Assembly: GCA_003439945.1 (NCBI GenBank)
Contig: QVRM01002020.1
Location: 140,001 to 204,000, forward strand
DNA from: Dermanyssus gallinae
Taxonomy: Eukaryota > Arthropoda > Arachnida > Mesostigmata > Dermanyssidae
Direction of reading: 5' to 3'
DNA length: 64,000 nt
Made by a program: the position numbers and the translations under genes. Shown here piece after piece: positions 24,097-35,694 of this stretch (positions within the stretch are counted from its first letter, which is position 1; every line of letters begins with the position of its first letter). Below the pieces are notes generated by a model, which worked only from the letters and a program-made list of their open reading frames with translations, did no database searches and was not told the DNA's origin.

Positions 24097-25040
24097 GGTG
24101 GTGGTGGTAGTGGTGTTGTTGCCGTCGTCGTCGTCCGTCTGTCGGACGGTCGGTGCTGTCGAAACCTCCGCCGCCGCCGCCGCCACCGTCGTGTTGCTGA
24201 GACGCTATTGCCTGTCAGGGGTTCTACGGTTCTGTCAGAGAGCCCCTTTTCCGCCCACTGGACCGCTGGTTCCTCCTCCTGCTATAATTCGCCTGTTATT
24301 CGTAAGCGTCTTCTTCTTCTTCTTCTACTTTTCTCGTCGTGGCGGCTGCTTCTGCTGCTACTGCGTCTGCGCTGGGCTAGTACTGCCACCAGCACTGAGC
24401 TGTCAAAACTTTTGCTCGCTCTTCGACTGTACAGACACGAAAGGCGCGGCCGGCGGCGGCGGTTCACACAAGCCGGCTAGTCCTGGGGCAAGGAGGCACG
24501 GAGAGCGTGTTCGTGCTCGATTCCGGCGTTCGCCTTTTTCTTTCCTCTCCTCTGCTAGTTTTTTTGCTTCGTCCTCTTTCTCGGCTGTTTCTTCTCGGCT
24601 CTCCTCCGGCGTTCGTTCCGGCTCTAGGCTCTGCTCGTCGTCCAGGCTGGATTTGGATCTTCATATTGTCTGCTCCGTAGGCGCAGGACCCGACATGCTG
24701 GAGTAGCTGCTGTTGTTGTCGACATTGGAAAATAACGACGAACAACGACGGAAAGGTAAAGCAGAAGAAAAAGGGGAAAATGAGAGAGAGAGAGGTGGAG
24801 AGAGGGAGAAAGGAGGGGTAGTGACCGAGATAAAGGGGGCGGGGGGGGAGGACGTGCAGGGATACCTGTGATACCTTCAAGAAATGCTGTCGCTCTTGTC
24901 GTCATCGTTGTTGTTGTTGTTGGTGATGCTGTTGGTGCTGTTGTCATTGTTGTTGTTATTGTTGTCATCGTCAGCTGTGCAGATGGTGGTAACAGCAGCA
25001 GCAGCAGCAACGGCGGCACAGCTGATGTAGTTGGTGCGGG
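23229..25040. other. CpG-rich block with (TTG)n array
   Basis: Starts with a (TA)n run (about 23231-23265). The duplicated segment at about 23597-23650 contains AGACAGGTAGGCACCCAC twice. 23836-24115 is a long TTG/CTG/TGG array giving chance poly-Cys, poly-Leu and poly-Asn frames. 24120-24700 is rich in CpG and in TCTTCT/GCGGCG patches. 24900-25010 is another TTG/CAG-type run. It could be a host 5' region, but no exon stands out. Confidence 0.4.
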
Positions 25041-25048
25041 CTAGATTA

Positions 25049-25104
25049 GTTAGCTGCCATGCGAGTTCAGGACGAGTTAGCTGCCATGCGAATTCAGGAC
25101 GAGT
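25049..25104. repeat. 27-bp tandem duplication, two units
   Basis: Two units starting GTTAGCTGCCATGCGA differ at one base. Confidence 0.9.
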
Positions 25105-25291
25105 TGTTCCAGCGGGAACTGAGACGGTCCTCTAATCTAGTTAGTAGCATGACGCCCAAACAGAGTTAAAAAATGCTCTGCAGAAGGTCTCAGAAATAAA
25201 TTTCCAGCAGCCCTTTAAGTATACAATCTAAAGTAAAAATTCAAGACGAGCATACTTCAGAACTCGAAATATGCCGTAGTTACGCAATCAA

Positions 25292-25478
<187 letters not shown>

Positions 25479-26590
25479 CTCGCAGAAACACGCAATCTGT
25501 AGTCGACAACAAAATCATCTACCAAATACGGCTAGCTCTGGTGTCCAGATTACTTAAATATCAAGTCGATACATGATGAATCATCAGTGGTTATACTTTA
25601 GATCTAAATTAAGCTACAGTGTAGCGCTACCTTGTATAGGTAGTATTCTGTTTACTAAATTAGCAGGTTACTTTTCACAAGAGTATCACAGAGTCTATAT
25701 CCTTTCCTCTAAAATCTACGTTATCTTCCGCTAGGCTACTCATTGATTAACATCACAGCGGCGACCTCTTGCTCTAAATTCTGCTCCGACCAATGCGACA
25801 AACTAAGTTTGTATTTGTCAATGTTCAAGTGAGTACTAGCGAGCAGCAGAAAAGCATTTGCCGCTAAGCCTGCCTCCTGTCGGTTTGGTTGATAATAGAG
25901 AATAAAGAAAAGCCGCAGATGAAAAAGAACGAAAAAGAAATGATAAGAACAAAAATACTTAATGACCCAATCGCTAGTGGAACTTTTCGGTGCCCCTTCC
26001 GAGTCCATGTGGAGTGCAGCGGGTGAGCGACGCTTCCAGCTATAGAGGATCATGACGGCCGCGCCGCCCATCGAGGGGGCCCACATATGCCCTCACAGCG
26101 GGCAGCGCCGCTTCCTCGTTGGTTGGTTTTGTAAGCCCTACGACGACGGGTTGGAGAGTTGGAGACTGCCATCGGGATTTCGAACGAATGATCGGGTCGG
26201 GTCGGGTCGGTGGGCTGTTGTTGGCGCTAAACCGACACCGAAAAGTCAACGCAGGGGCAGGAGTGGAGGGCACGACTTGCCCTACTGACACCGGTGGCAG
26301 CAGAGGACGGCGAGTTTAGGCGTTGACCTTCAACCAGCCTAGCAGGAGCAGGAGAAGGCCGACGACTACGACTACGACAACGACGATGATGATGTTGAGA
26401 ACAAAAAGATAAGGGTTGAGGGGGACGAAGCAGGTGAAGAGAAGCAGACCTATCTAGCTGGCAAGCAAAGAACTTTTGATTTTTGAGCAGGCGAGGTGAT
26501 TACTCTGAAAGGGTCGACGCTTACTCAACTACGACACTCATCGCTCACCTTTAGTCTCTTGCTCTTGTCTCTTGCTTAGTCACCCTCTTG

Positions 26591-26641
<51 letters not shown>

Positions 26642-26959
26642 TTCAATTTTGAAGAAGTAGTTTGGTGTCGTCGTTCTTGTTATCCACCTGCTTGGCTCGA
26701 TCGTCTCGTGGGAAAATCAAGGGGCACAAAATAAGATTTTGCTGGTTCTGCTAACTCTCTCCTGGTGGACGGAGTCGTCAGACCTAATCTAATCTTTGCA
26801 CAGCACTGACTGACTGGGAACAGCGGTAGCAGCGGCAGAAAAACACGAAGTACAGCAAGGAAACGAGAGAATGTGTGACAGATATATGTATATATATATA
26901 TATATATATATACAGAGAAAGATACAACAGGGGCCGCAGGCAGGAACAACGCGAAGTTA

Positions 26960-27002
<43 letters not shown>

Positions 27003-27399
27003 TATATAAGAGAGCTAGAGGCGGTGAAAAAAATATGTATATATGGAAAGTGGCAAAGAAGAAAGACAAATGGGAAGAAAAAAGAAAGGGAACAGGGGGG
27101 CAGGTATGGAGGGAATTAGAGATAGGGCGCGGCGCGGTACGGTCGCGTAGTCGGGATCCCGGAACAACGGCGACGGCCGCCATCAGCGGCGGTCGCCGCT
27201 TGCTTGACCGACTTCTTCGATTCGTGAGGGTAGCACTCGGAATAGTCTCCCTCTCGGCAAGTTATACAAATTAACTAATTAACTCAGTGGGTCACTCACT
27301 CACTGACTCGGCCAATGATTGACTCTCGTATACTTACCGCGTCCAACTTGCTCAACTGTCACAGTACCCCCCCCCCATTCAACTAGGCTTAGGCTTTGT
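25479..27399. other. Unassigned; GC-richer from 26.0 kb
   Basis: Nothing recognised. 26040-26460 is GC-rich with a GGGTC repeat near 26193. Small (TA)n runs lie near 26610-26634, 26888-26911 and 26962-27000. Confidence 0.45.
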
Positions 27400-27491
27400 C
27401 GTCGTCGTCGTTGTTGTCGTTGTCGTTGTCGTTGTTGTTGTTGTTGTTGTTGTTGTTGCTGTTGTTGTTGTTGTTGTTGTTGTTGTTGTCG
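27400..27491. repeat. (TTG)n microsatellite
   Basis: GTCGTCGTCGTT passes into a (TTG)n run, mostly pure. Confidence 0.95.
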
Positions 27492-29488
27492 TCGGTCTTG
27501 GTTTGCCCGACAAATGCTTCTGCGGGAGGCGGCGGGCGGGGAGTGGTCGTCGAATTAAGACATCGTAGCAGACCACCACCCCAGCCGCCGTCGTCATCAT
27601 GCGAGGAAGTGGAGACTATTCCGTGCCATCTCGAGCACGAAGAAAGTTCTCCGACGAAAAGATGTCAGCGCCAAACCACGCGAGACCACGCGACATGGCG
27701 AGCGTTTTCCTGCATACACCTGCCTATGAACGACGCACGAACGTACGCACGAAAAATCATTCATTTACTAATCACCTTTGTCAGGTATTTGGTCAAATAT
27801 CATACACAAAAACACGATCACTGAGCCACCCTGGCCAGTGATTCAACTCTGGAGTACTCTCCCGCATGATATCATCCCACAAGTTTTCCCACACGAAAAA
27901 TAGTGTGCCAATGTCCCGGCTCAACACGCACGAAAAATGGTGTGCCATTGTCTCCGGCTTGAAGCTTGAGCTAGTGGAGTTCAATTCCCGGCTTGAGATT
28001 GAACCTGTCGCTTCAGGCCCGTTCATGACGTACTCACTCGCGACGCAGAGCCCATCGACGGCGGCTATCGTGGCTGGGCCGGCTCTGCGTCAACCGTGAT
28101 GGTGGCTGTGGCATAACTTCTCGTACGAGTATTTGCTGGCCGTCTGCTCCTTCTGTACATATACGCAAGATATTCTCCTATTATACTTATCACTTCGAAG
28201 ATGGACGTACGCCGTCGACGTTTGCCCACAAACTGGGCTATGGCGAAATAACGCATTTTAAATCGAGCTGTCGCGCGGGGGAACTAAGCTAGACCAACCA
28301 GCTCGCATTCGCAGTGTTACCGGATATGCCTAGCGTTCTTCGAAAAAAAAACACACACATTTTGAGCTATTGTTGGCTTCCTTTCAGTAGACAGCGATGT
28401 CACATTTATTGCAGCTGCAAACGCAAGCGCTGTCACTGTCTTTTGGAAGACGTTGAGATTTTACTATCAAGACTATGGAAGCTTTGCGCAATTGTACCGC
28501 GCTTGCTTCCTAGAACTTACTCTAAGAGAAACATCAAGAGCTCTCCTTCTCTCTAAACTGAAAAATGATGTCTAAAAGTCCCTATAATTTTTCAAAGCAT
28601 GGTCCTCCGAGGGCCCACGTTTTCCCCAAAAAACCAAACTCGTGCACTTTGACCTTACCTCTACTGTGTAACGGCCTAGTGCGTTTGCGACAAAGCCGGC
28701 ATTGTTAAACTATAGATGCATTTTACCAGTTGTTTTTTTTGATGGCTGGGCAAAGAGCACTCGTGTGGACTTGGCTCTAGATAACTAAGTGAGAAAACCA
28801 ATACTCTTCATTTGTTTAGCTATTATTATTAGTTATTGTATTACTTAAAAAAAAAACTAGAAAAAGGGAGGCTAAATTAATATCTTCATGACCAGTCGGA
28901 TGAGTTTCAACAACCTAGCAGCTTTTTAGCAGACCTGTCGAGGTCACTTTATAAAAGATTTACCTTTATTCTCCTTTTTCACACACGTGTGTAGTCTCAT
29001 TAAAACGCTATCGATTGTCGGTCGCAGGTCAGAAACGTCAAGTTTGGCACGGCACACTGCTCGCAAATGGCTTGCTCCTCCAAATTTTGGAATTGAGTAG
29101 TCACAAGATCGGTATTCAAGCAGTGTCAGAACACCCTCGATCGATCTTTGAAGTGATTTCGTGCCCAGGGGAGTACAATGGCTTCAAAAATGCTCTGTCG
29201 ATGAACTGCGGCCGTCACGTTTGGCGGTGGGTCGATGAAAATCAACGGTGTGATCGGCCAACCACTCTTCCACAGCCCATAGCTGCGTGCGCGTTTCAGG
29301 CAAGTATTTCGGGCCGTTTTGGCGGTGGAAGTTTAGCTGCGCTACTCAATTCCAAAATGTGGGCAAGCTGGAATAAGCCCTTTCCAAGCAGTAAAACGAA
29401 CTGGACAATTTCCTACCTCCGACCAACAGTCAATAACGTTTTAAGGCGACTGCGCGCGTTATTGCCGCAATTATGGTTTATTCTGTAT
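27492..29488. other. Unassigned stretch
   Basis: No gene recognised. The longest frame, 29015-29545 plus, runs into a TA tract and shows no family motif that I recognise. Confidence 0.45.
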
Positions 29489-29498
29489 ATATATAGTA

Positions 29499-29540
<42 letters not shown>
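29489..29540. repeat. (TA)n microsatellite
   Basis: About 25 TA units with one TG interruption, followed by GA repeats. Confidence 0.95.
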
Positions 29541-29541
<1 letters not shown>

Positions 29542-29764
29542 ATAGGGAGAGAGAGTAACCATAGTTACAAGTTATTACGGCAAGTTCGAGTACTTTGAAT
29601 TTTGCTGCCAGACGAAAACCACCGAGGTCTTACGGTTTGTTTCGCTTAGAAGCGCCATTCATTAGCTACATAAAGGTCAAGTACGCGCCAGTCGATAGTG
29701 GCGTTAATAGTTTGATTCTAAAAAGTGAAGAGAACTATGTTCGGAGATTTTCAATGAGGCCAAA

Positions 29765-30225
29765 ATAGGAAGAACAACGAATCTGCATTAAGTTATTTTT
29801 AAAAACGTATCATATGCTCTACAGTGATAGATATGTTACAAACTGCTTATGGTGATCAAGCAGCTGAAACATTGTGCGTTCGTGGTACCTTCGATTTTGC
29901 GACGGACGTAAAATGACCGAAGAACCCCCGTTCGATGCGGCCTTCGAAGTCAATAACAGATAAAACGTTAAACAATTGTGTTCTTGTACTCAACGATCGT
30001 GTAATTACTATTGAGGAATTGTAGATACCTTATAAACCAGTCTTGACCGATATGTTATGCGTTCGAAGACTGGTAGCAAAGACCGCTTCAAAAATTTTGA
30101 ACTTTCAGCAAACAAACGCCCGTTGGGAAGGTCCGACATAAACCGCGGTAGCAGAAGGCCCTGGATTGCTTCAGAGAGTGATTAAAGGAAACGAATCATG
30201 GGTATATGGGTACATACGGTTGTTC
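29765..30225 (+). pseudogene. Mariner-like transposase fragment
   Basis: Plus-strand frames reproduce the N-terminal half of a mariner-family transposase: MLQTAYGDQA at 29833, LNDRVITIEEL for the second helix-turn-helix region, and a LLQRVIKGNESWVYGY segment near 30165-30212. The last is the first catalytic block, normally GDESWVYGYD, with the Asp replaced by Asn. Internal stops and frameshifts make it dead. It breaks off at about 30215-30225, where LINE coding sequence begins, so the two were joined by insertion or deletion. Confidence 0.6.
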
Positions 30226-30770
30226 CAGTGGTAAGGAATACCATCAGTACGGCGGCCTCGCTTGTACTGGCAGAGACAGTGCCCTGGGACCTAAAGGCAG
30301 CCGTACGTCGGCGCCTATGGAATGACCTAGCTAAGGAACTCGAACAAGAACGCGAGGTAACACTCGATCGGTGGCAGAAGGAGTGGGACAGTATCCCGGA
30401 CGGACAACCAGGAGCGCCTGTGAGGAACCTTATTCCGAACATCCGCCGATGGATGAATCGTCTCGGGGGTCGTCTTACTTACCATTTGACCCAAGTTTTC
30501 ACGAGTCATGGCGATTTCCAGGTGTATCTAAACCGGATAGGAAAGGTTGACTCAACGCAATGTTTGTATTGCGACGAGGTGGACTCTTCGGAACATACGG
30601 GTTTGAGATGCGTCGCATGCACCGAAACCAGACGAGACATGCCCAAAAAGCACACTCTGGGAGAGCTAGTCGCACACATGCTCACGTCGGTCAACAACTG
30701 GGACGCGGCTGCAAAGCCAACGTGTTATGAAGGCCAAGGAAGGCCAAGGATGCCGGAAGAAGAAGACTAG
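30226..30770 (+). pseudogene. LINE ORF2 C-terminal fragment with zinc finger
   Basis: An open plus frame (30198-30770, 190 codons from an ATG lying in mariner sequence) has LINE C-terminal features: a NTISTAASLVLAETVPWDL segment typical of the region after the RT, a conserved NRLGGRLTYHLTQVFTSHG block, and a CLYCDEV...SSEH...C finger (C-x2-C-x7-H-x4-C). These match R1/I-type LINE C-termini. RT and endonuclease are missing, so this is a 5'-truncated copy. The first residues come from the neighbouring mariner fragment. Confidence 0.7.
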
Positions 30771-31095
30771 TGGAAAGCATAAGAGAGTCGCTTGCACCAC
30801 GCGACTCGACAAGCAGAACATAATGATTTAAAGCTTCCGAGACTTCCCCATCGCCTGTGCGTAGTTACTCTTCTCTGTCAAGGATCCCGCAGGCCGGAGG
30901 GTCATCTTAAGGGGGATACATAAATGTAGGCACTGTCGTGCATATATGTAGGGTTTTAGTGGGTATTGCCTTAAGCCTACGGCTCGACTCTTGCAAAGCG
31001 TCAAGGCTTGGTGGTGAGACTTGCTGTTTGGTGGCTGAGTCCCACACTGTCTAAGTGTGAGCATGTTCTGGAGACAACCAATTCCTGTATGCTTT
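30771..31095 (+). repeat. LINE 3' UTR with hairpin motif
   Basis: Downstream of the LINE frame, TTTTAGTGGGTATTGCC (30953-30969) and GAGTCCCACACT...AGTGTG (31036-31060) form the 3'-end pattern seen in some arthropod LINEs. The same two motifs recur at 49643-49700, so a second copy of this LINE family's tail lies there. Confidence 0.55.
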
Positions 31096-31273
31096 TGCTC
31101 AGTCGTACGTAAATGTATTTTAAACCCTCAACCCCCTAAAAAGAGTGGAAAGGAATAAGTCGATCGAATAAATTCAGACAGAGCAGATCCTACACCAATT
31201 TTCTTTTGGATGCTTTTCTTTTCGACTACAAGAGAATTATCTCTTTCCAATTTTTGCCCCTTGGTTCTAAGGT

Positions 31274-32700
31274 CAGTAAGTACTTTTTCCACATTACACG
31301 CATTTATTGTAACCATTCGGTTTGCAGATACTACAGTGATACATGCTCATAGAGTAACCGCGGAGACTTCTATAGACATTTGGGGTCTCAAATTACTTTG
31401 AAACACGAGACCTCTATATTCGCAGCTACCGCGAATAAATGATACAGTACTAGCAAGATGCATGTCTAAGCGAGTCAATTAGGTGGATTTATGACGTTTG
31501 GGCTTATTTCACGGCTCGACAGAATCGAAGGCAGATCTCCTACCTAAAGTTTCTTCTGTGTTGAAAGGATGAGCTTACACCGGTGCCTCAGGAGTGACGA
31601 AGAAGCCCGAATAAAAGCTTATAAGGACGTCGGCCTCTTTCATCGCAAAATGTCCCATCGATTAGGGAGTTGTCCCCCATTCAGAAGTTCTGAAGAAAGC
31701 GTCGAACTCTGCGCTCTTGGCAAGGACAATTGCGGCGGCGGCTATTGTGCAAATGAACGTGCGAAATGTGCAAAACCTCCTCAAAAAGACACATTGGCTC
31801 ACGCGAAAAAAACACAAGAGAAAACAACGATTAACCGCTGAAGGCTCGTCTTGACTTCGCCCACGATACGATGTCATGGACCACTAAGTGGCACACAGTG
31901 CTATTTTTGATGTAAAAAAATCAACTTTGTTGGACCGAATGAATTTAACTATTATTTGCACGGCATGTGCAAGAAAGAACGAATTTGGTCAAAACGTCAC
32001 TCAAGTGACGGTGCGGTGGTGATCTGTGCTGCTGTTGGGTATTATACAAAGTCGTCGAGTGTGTTTTTAGACTGTCGTGTTAATTCGAGGCGCTATAGGG
32101 TTCCACTAGGGGAGCGATCGGCGTGTTTTGAGCTGATGGGAGGGCCCGACTTTGTTTTTCACACCGCCAGTGCTGATCGAAAGCTGGTTCGAACAACGTC
32201 ACATTGAGGTCCTACGCTGGCATGCAGTCTCATCTGATCTTAATATGATCGAACATGTGTGGGGTTTTGGTTTGCTCGAAAGGTTTACACTGACGGAAGA
32301 CAAATTTCGAACCAGGTAGAACTAAAAAAGCAATTGTGAAAGCTTAGAAGAGCTTTCACGGGACGTCATCCGAATCTTGTTTAACGCTATACCAAACCGC
32401 AATTTTGAGGTCATCCGACTTAACGGGAAGTTCGCTAAGCATTAAGTATAGTTGCTGGGTGCACTCGATGTGGCCGCCTTTGTCTCCGTCGAGTCTTTAA
32501 ATGAGCCTAAACGACATTGTTCCCCTCAACTCACCCACAAAGACATGTGTCTTGCTATTGGCTGTCCATTTTTTCGCGGTGTAGCTGGGCCAAATGTAGA
32601 AATCTTGTGTTTCAAAGTAATCCGAGACCGCAATGTCGATAAAAGCTTCCGCTGTTACTCTATGGGCATGTATCACGATTGGATTTAATAAATGTGTGAT
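31274..32700 (+). mobile_element. Tc3-like DNA transposon A
   Basis: A Tc1/Tc3-like element with long terminal inverted repeats of about 200 bp. The inner repeat begins GTGATACATGCTCA at 31336 and returns as its reverse complement near 32663-32676. By comparison with element B the true left end is probably CAGT at 31274. On the right the outermost part of the repeat is missing and the sequence passes into element B at a GTGATA motif. Confidence 0.65.
31569..32451 (+). pseudogene. Tc3-like transposase, element A (broken)
   Basis: The ATG at 31569 starts a frame with the DEEARIKAYKDVGL N-terminal pattern of Tc1-family DNA-binding domains. It frameshifts repeatedly. The middle reads KKERIWSKRHSS and LMGGPDFVF, collinear with element B, but the HDN and IEN catalytic blocks are destroyed. 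It is more decayed than B. Confidence 0.65.
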
Positions 32701-34194
32701 ACATACTCACAAAGTAACAGCGGAGACTTCCATCGACATTTGGGTCTCTGATTACCTTGAACCACGAGATTCCGAAATTTGGCACAGCTACACCGCGAAA
32801 AAATTATAAAGTTACCAAGATGTATGTCTTAACGAGTGAATTTAGCGGATTAACGGCGTTTTGGCTCCTTTTACGGCACCTAGCAACTATTCGTAATATT
32901 TAGTGAACTTCCCATTAAGTCGGATAACCTCAAAAAATGCGGTTTGGTATAGTGTTGAACAAATTTTGGATAACGTCCTGCGAGAGCTCGTCCCAAGCCT
33001 TCACAATTGCTTATTTTAGCTCTACCTGATTCGAATTTTTTTTCGTCGGTGTAAACCTTGCGGGCGAGCCAGCCCCATACATTCTCGATGATATTAGGGT
33101 TAGGTAAGACTGCAGGCCAGCGTAGGATCTCAATCTGACGTTGGTCGAACCAGCTTTCGATCAACCTGGCGATGTGAATCGGGGCATTATCGTGTTGAAA
33201 AACAAAGTCGGGCCCTCCCATCAGCTCAAAATGCGCGGATTGCTTTTCTAGTAGATCCCTATAGCGCGTCGAATTAACACGACCGTCTAAAAACATAATC
33301 GGCGACCTTGTATGATACCCGACAGCGCCCCAGATCATCACCGAACCGCCACCTGAGTGCCGTTTTGACAAAATTTGTTCTTCCTTGCGCACATCGTGAA
33401 AATCATAGTTAAATCCATCCGGTCCATCAAAGATAAACTTTTTTCATCCGAAAAGAGCACTCGGTGCCATTCAGTGGTCCATGACATCGTAACCTGGGCG
33501 AAGTCGAGACGAGCTTTCTGATGCTCGGCGGTCAATCGTAGTTTTCTCTTAAGTTTTTTCTCGTGAGCCAAAGTGTCTTCCTGAGGAGGTTTTGCACATT
33601 TCGCACGTTCGTTTGCACACCGGCCGCCGCGATTGCCTTTGCCGAGAGCGCAGAGTTCGAGGCTATCTTTAAAATTGAGCGCTTGCTTCGTTCCGAAATG
33701 GCATTTAGACGCCCGGAACGCTTTTTATGCCGTAGTTTTCACCTAAATTCACGAAGTTGTTCACTACTTGGCGAGAACGCCCCAATCGACGGGAAATTTC
33801 CTGATTAGAGAGGCCGACATCCTTATAAGGCTTGATTTAGGTTCTTTTGTCACTCGTGAGACAACGACCCAGTCCCATCGTTTCAGCACAGAGTAAGTTC
33901 TGGTTGGAGGTCTGCTGACGTTTCCGTAGAGCCGTGAAATGAGCCCAAACGTCGTTACTCCACTTAATTCACTCGCTAAGACATGCATCTTGGTGGTGAC
34001 TTTATAATTTTTTCGCGGTGTGGCGGTGCCAAATGTCGAAATCTCGTGTTTCAAAGTAACCCGATACCCTAAATGTCAATGGAAGTATCCGCTGTTACTC
34101 TGTGAGCATGTATCACTATGATCTTTACACGATCGGTTATAATAAATGCGTGATATGTGGCAGAATGGGTATCCCTATATTTTTTCAGGGACTG
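32694..34194 (-). mobile_element. Tc3-like DNA transposon B
   Basis: Oriented opposite to element A, so their transposase 3' ends face each other. The outer end at 34194 (CAGTCCCTGAAAAAAT read inward) adjoins TA, as expected for a TA target. The inner repeat GTGATACAT...AACAGCGGA appears at 32696 and in reverse near 34090-34118. Its 3' inverted repeat lacks the outermost ~75 bp found at the other end. Confidence 0.65.
32887..33878 (-). pseudogene. Tc3-like transposase, element B (frameshifted)
   Basis: From the ATG at 33878 the frame carries the Tc1-family N-terminus with stops and frameshifts. The catalytic domain is readable in two pieces: 33571-33338 with LFSDEKS (first Asp) and 33392-32880 with SGGGSVMIWGA, FQHDNAPIH (second Asp) and NIIENVWGWLARK (Glu). 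From HDN to IEN there are exactly 34 intervening residues, the DD34E spacing of Tc1-type transposases. The gene ends at 32887 next to the inverted repeat. It acted in cut-and-paste transposition and is now inactive. Confidence 0.75.
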
Positions 34195-34210
34195 TATATA
34201 TATATATATA
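34195..34210. repeat. (TA)8 spacer between two transposons
   Basis: Eight TA units separate the end of the Tc3-like element B from the mariner. Its right-hand TA is the mariner target duplication. Confidence 0.9.
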
Positions 34211-35489
34211 TTAGGTAAGTCAAAAAGTTCGTCGGCTTTTTTACCCGATTTTAAAGAGCCTTATTTATGCAGACAACAGTATTTTTATTCAATGATATAT
34301 TGACCGTTTTGTTCGATAACCTTCGCCCATCGCCTCGGTAGATCCATGATTCCTTTCTCCTAGAATGTCTTGTCCTTCTCGTCGAAATACTGAGTGAGGT
34401 GATTTTTTATAGCCTCCAAAGATTCAAATGTTGTGCCATCAAGGGAGTTCTGGAGAGACCTTAACAAGTGATAATCAGATGGTGCGAGGTCGGGACTATA
34501 AGCTGGGTGCGGCAGCACATCCCAGTCAAACTCCGCCAATTTTTGCCGGGTGGCAAAACTTTTGTGTGGTGTCGCCTTATCATGTTGAAAAGTGACGCCC
34601 CACCTGTTTGACAATTTCGGGCGCTTTGTTGCTACTGCAGCCTTTAAATCTTCGAGTTGTCTGCAGTAGACGACGGAGTTGATCGTCTGACCCATTGGAA
34701 GCAGCTCAAAATACACGACGCCCTTACAGTCCCACCAGCAGCACAGCATAACCTTCTTCTGATGAATTTCGGGTTTAGGGATAGCTGCGGCCTGAGAACC
34801 TCTGGGGACCCAACTTCTTTTCTGTGTTACGTTTCTGTAGAGTATCAATTTTTCATCGCCGGTTATCAATCTCCTCAGAAATGGCTCATTCGAGTTCTTC
34901 CGGAGGAGTGCGTGACAGGTATCGACTCGCCCTTCAAGCTGCCTATCATTGAGGTCGTGTGGTAGCCAGATATTCCGCTTGCACGAGAAACCTGCATCAT
35001 GGAGGCGATTCCAAACGGTTCCGTGGGAGACTCCCGTTACATCTTCAATTTCTTTTATGGTCAAACCTGGGTTCGAAGTAACCAGGCTTATGACTTCGTC
35101 GGTCTCTACAACATTGGGTCGTCCTAACCTCGGTTCATCTTCGAGATTGAAGTTTCCAGCTTTGAAACGGGCGAATCGCTTTTCGACTGTGGATTTGTGT
35201 ACTGCGTTTTCGCCGTAGACTGCACATATCCTCCGGGTTGTTTGCGCTGCACTTATGCCTTTACGGTAGGAGAACAACATATTGTGTCGAAAATGCGTAT
35301 TTTTGTCCTCCATTGCAAACAGCTGCCAATTCCGCAAACGAAACGGTAAAGTTGGAACCGGTATACCGTCGCGCCGCCACGGGTCTGCTCCTGAATGTAA
35401 ACACTCAGCCGCACTCTCAGGCGGCCCTGCTGCAGAGCGCGGGAATTTCAAAAATGTGGTCCCAGAAAGCCGACGAACTTTTGACTTAC

Positions 35490-35493
<4 letters not shown>
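34211..35493 (-). mobile_element. Mariner element, nearly intact, 1,283 bp
   Basis: A full-length mariner: terminal inverted repeats TTAGGTAAGTCAAAA...GGCTTT at 34211-34239 and in reverse at 35466-35493 match except for one extra A on the left. TA target duplications flank it at 34209-34210 and 35494-35495. Length and organisation are usual for mariner (about 1.3 kb with one transposase gene). It sits inside a (TA)n tract. Confidence 0.92.
34285..35313 (-). pseudogene. Mariner transposase, D,D34D, one in-frame stop
   Basis: The ATG at 35311-35313 starts MEDKNTHFRH, and the frame stays open for 317 residues to a TAG at 34360-34362. Without changing frame it continues another 24 codons to a natural TAA at 34285-34287, giving 342 positions, the usual mariner size. 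Domains: paired helix-turn-helix DNA-binding region (about 1-115) with WLPHDL at the linker, then the catalytic domain with Asp153 (TGDEK), Asp245 (FQHDK) and Asp280 (SPDLAPSDYHL), spaced 34 between the last two. The stop lies where family members have Trp before Glu, so one base change broke it. Upstream in-frame codons to 35538 lie in the repeat and flank and are not part of the gene. Similar to the Hsmar1/SETMAR-type lineage. Confidence 0.92.
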
Positions 35494-35520
<27 letters not shown>

Positions 35521-35622
35521 GCTCGCTCTAAAAACCACAAGAAGTTTTTATAACTGCATTTTGACGGGCATCAAGTAGGCATATGCATCTACATTCCATA
35601 CCGCACTTGTAATCTCCTTATA

Positions 35623-35692
<70 letters not shown>
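35494..35692. repeat. (TA)n tracts flanking the mariner
   Basis: A TA run at 35494-35520 abuts the mariner and a longer one lies at about 35618-35692, with about 100 bp between them. Confidence 0.95.

Positions 35693-35694
<2 letters not shown>

Noticed and set aside
23500..24115. CRISPR-like or regular-spacer array
   Set aside because: The periodicity is trinucleotide, with no constant repeat and variable spacer.
29015..29545. 176-codon plus frame
   Set aside because: Runs into a TA tract and matches no family that I recognise; probably chance or decayed repeat.
35314..35538. N-terminal extension of the mariner transposase (75 more in-frame codons)
   Set aside because: It reads through the inverted repeat and TA flank; the family start is the ATG at 35313.
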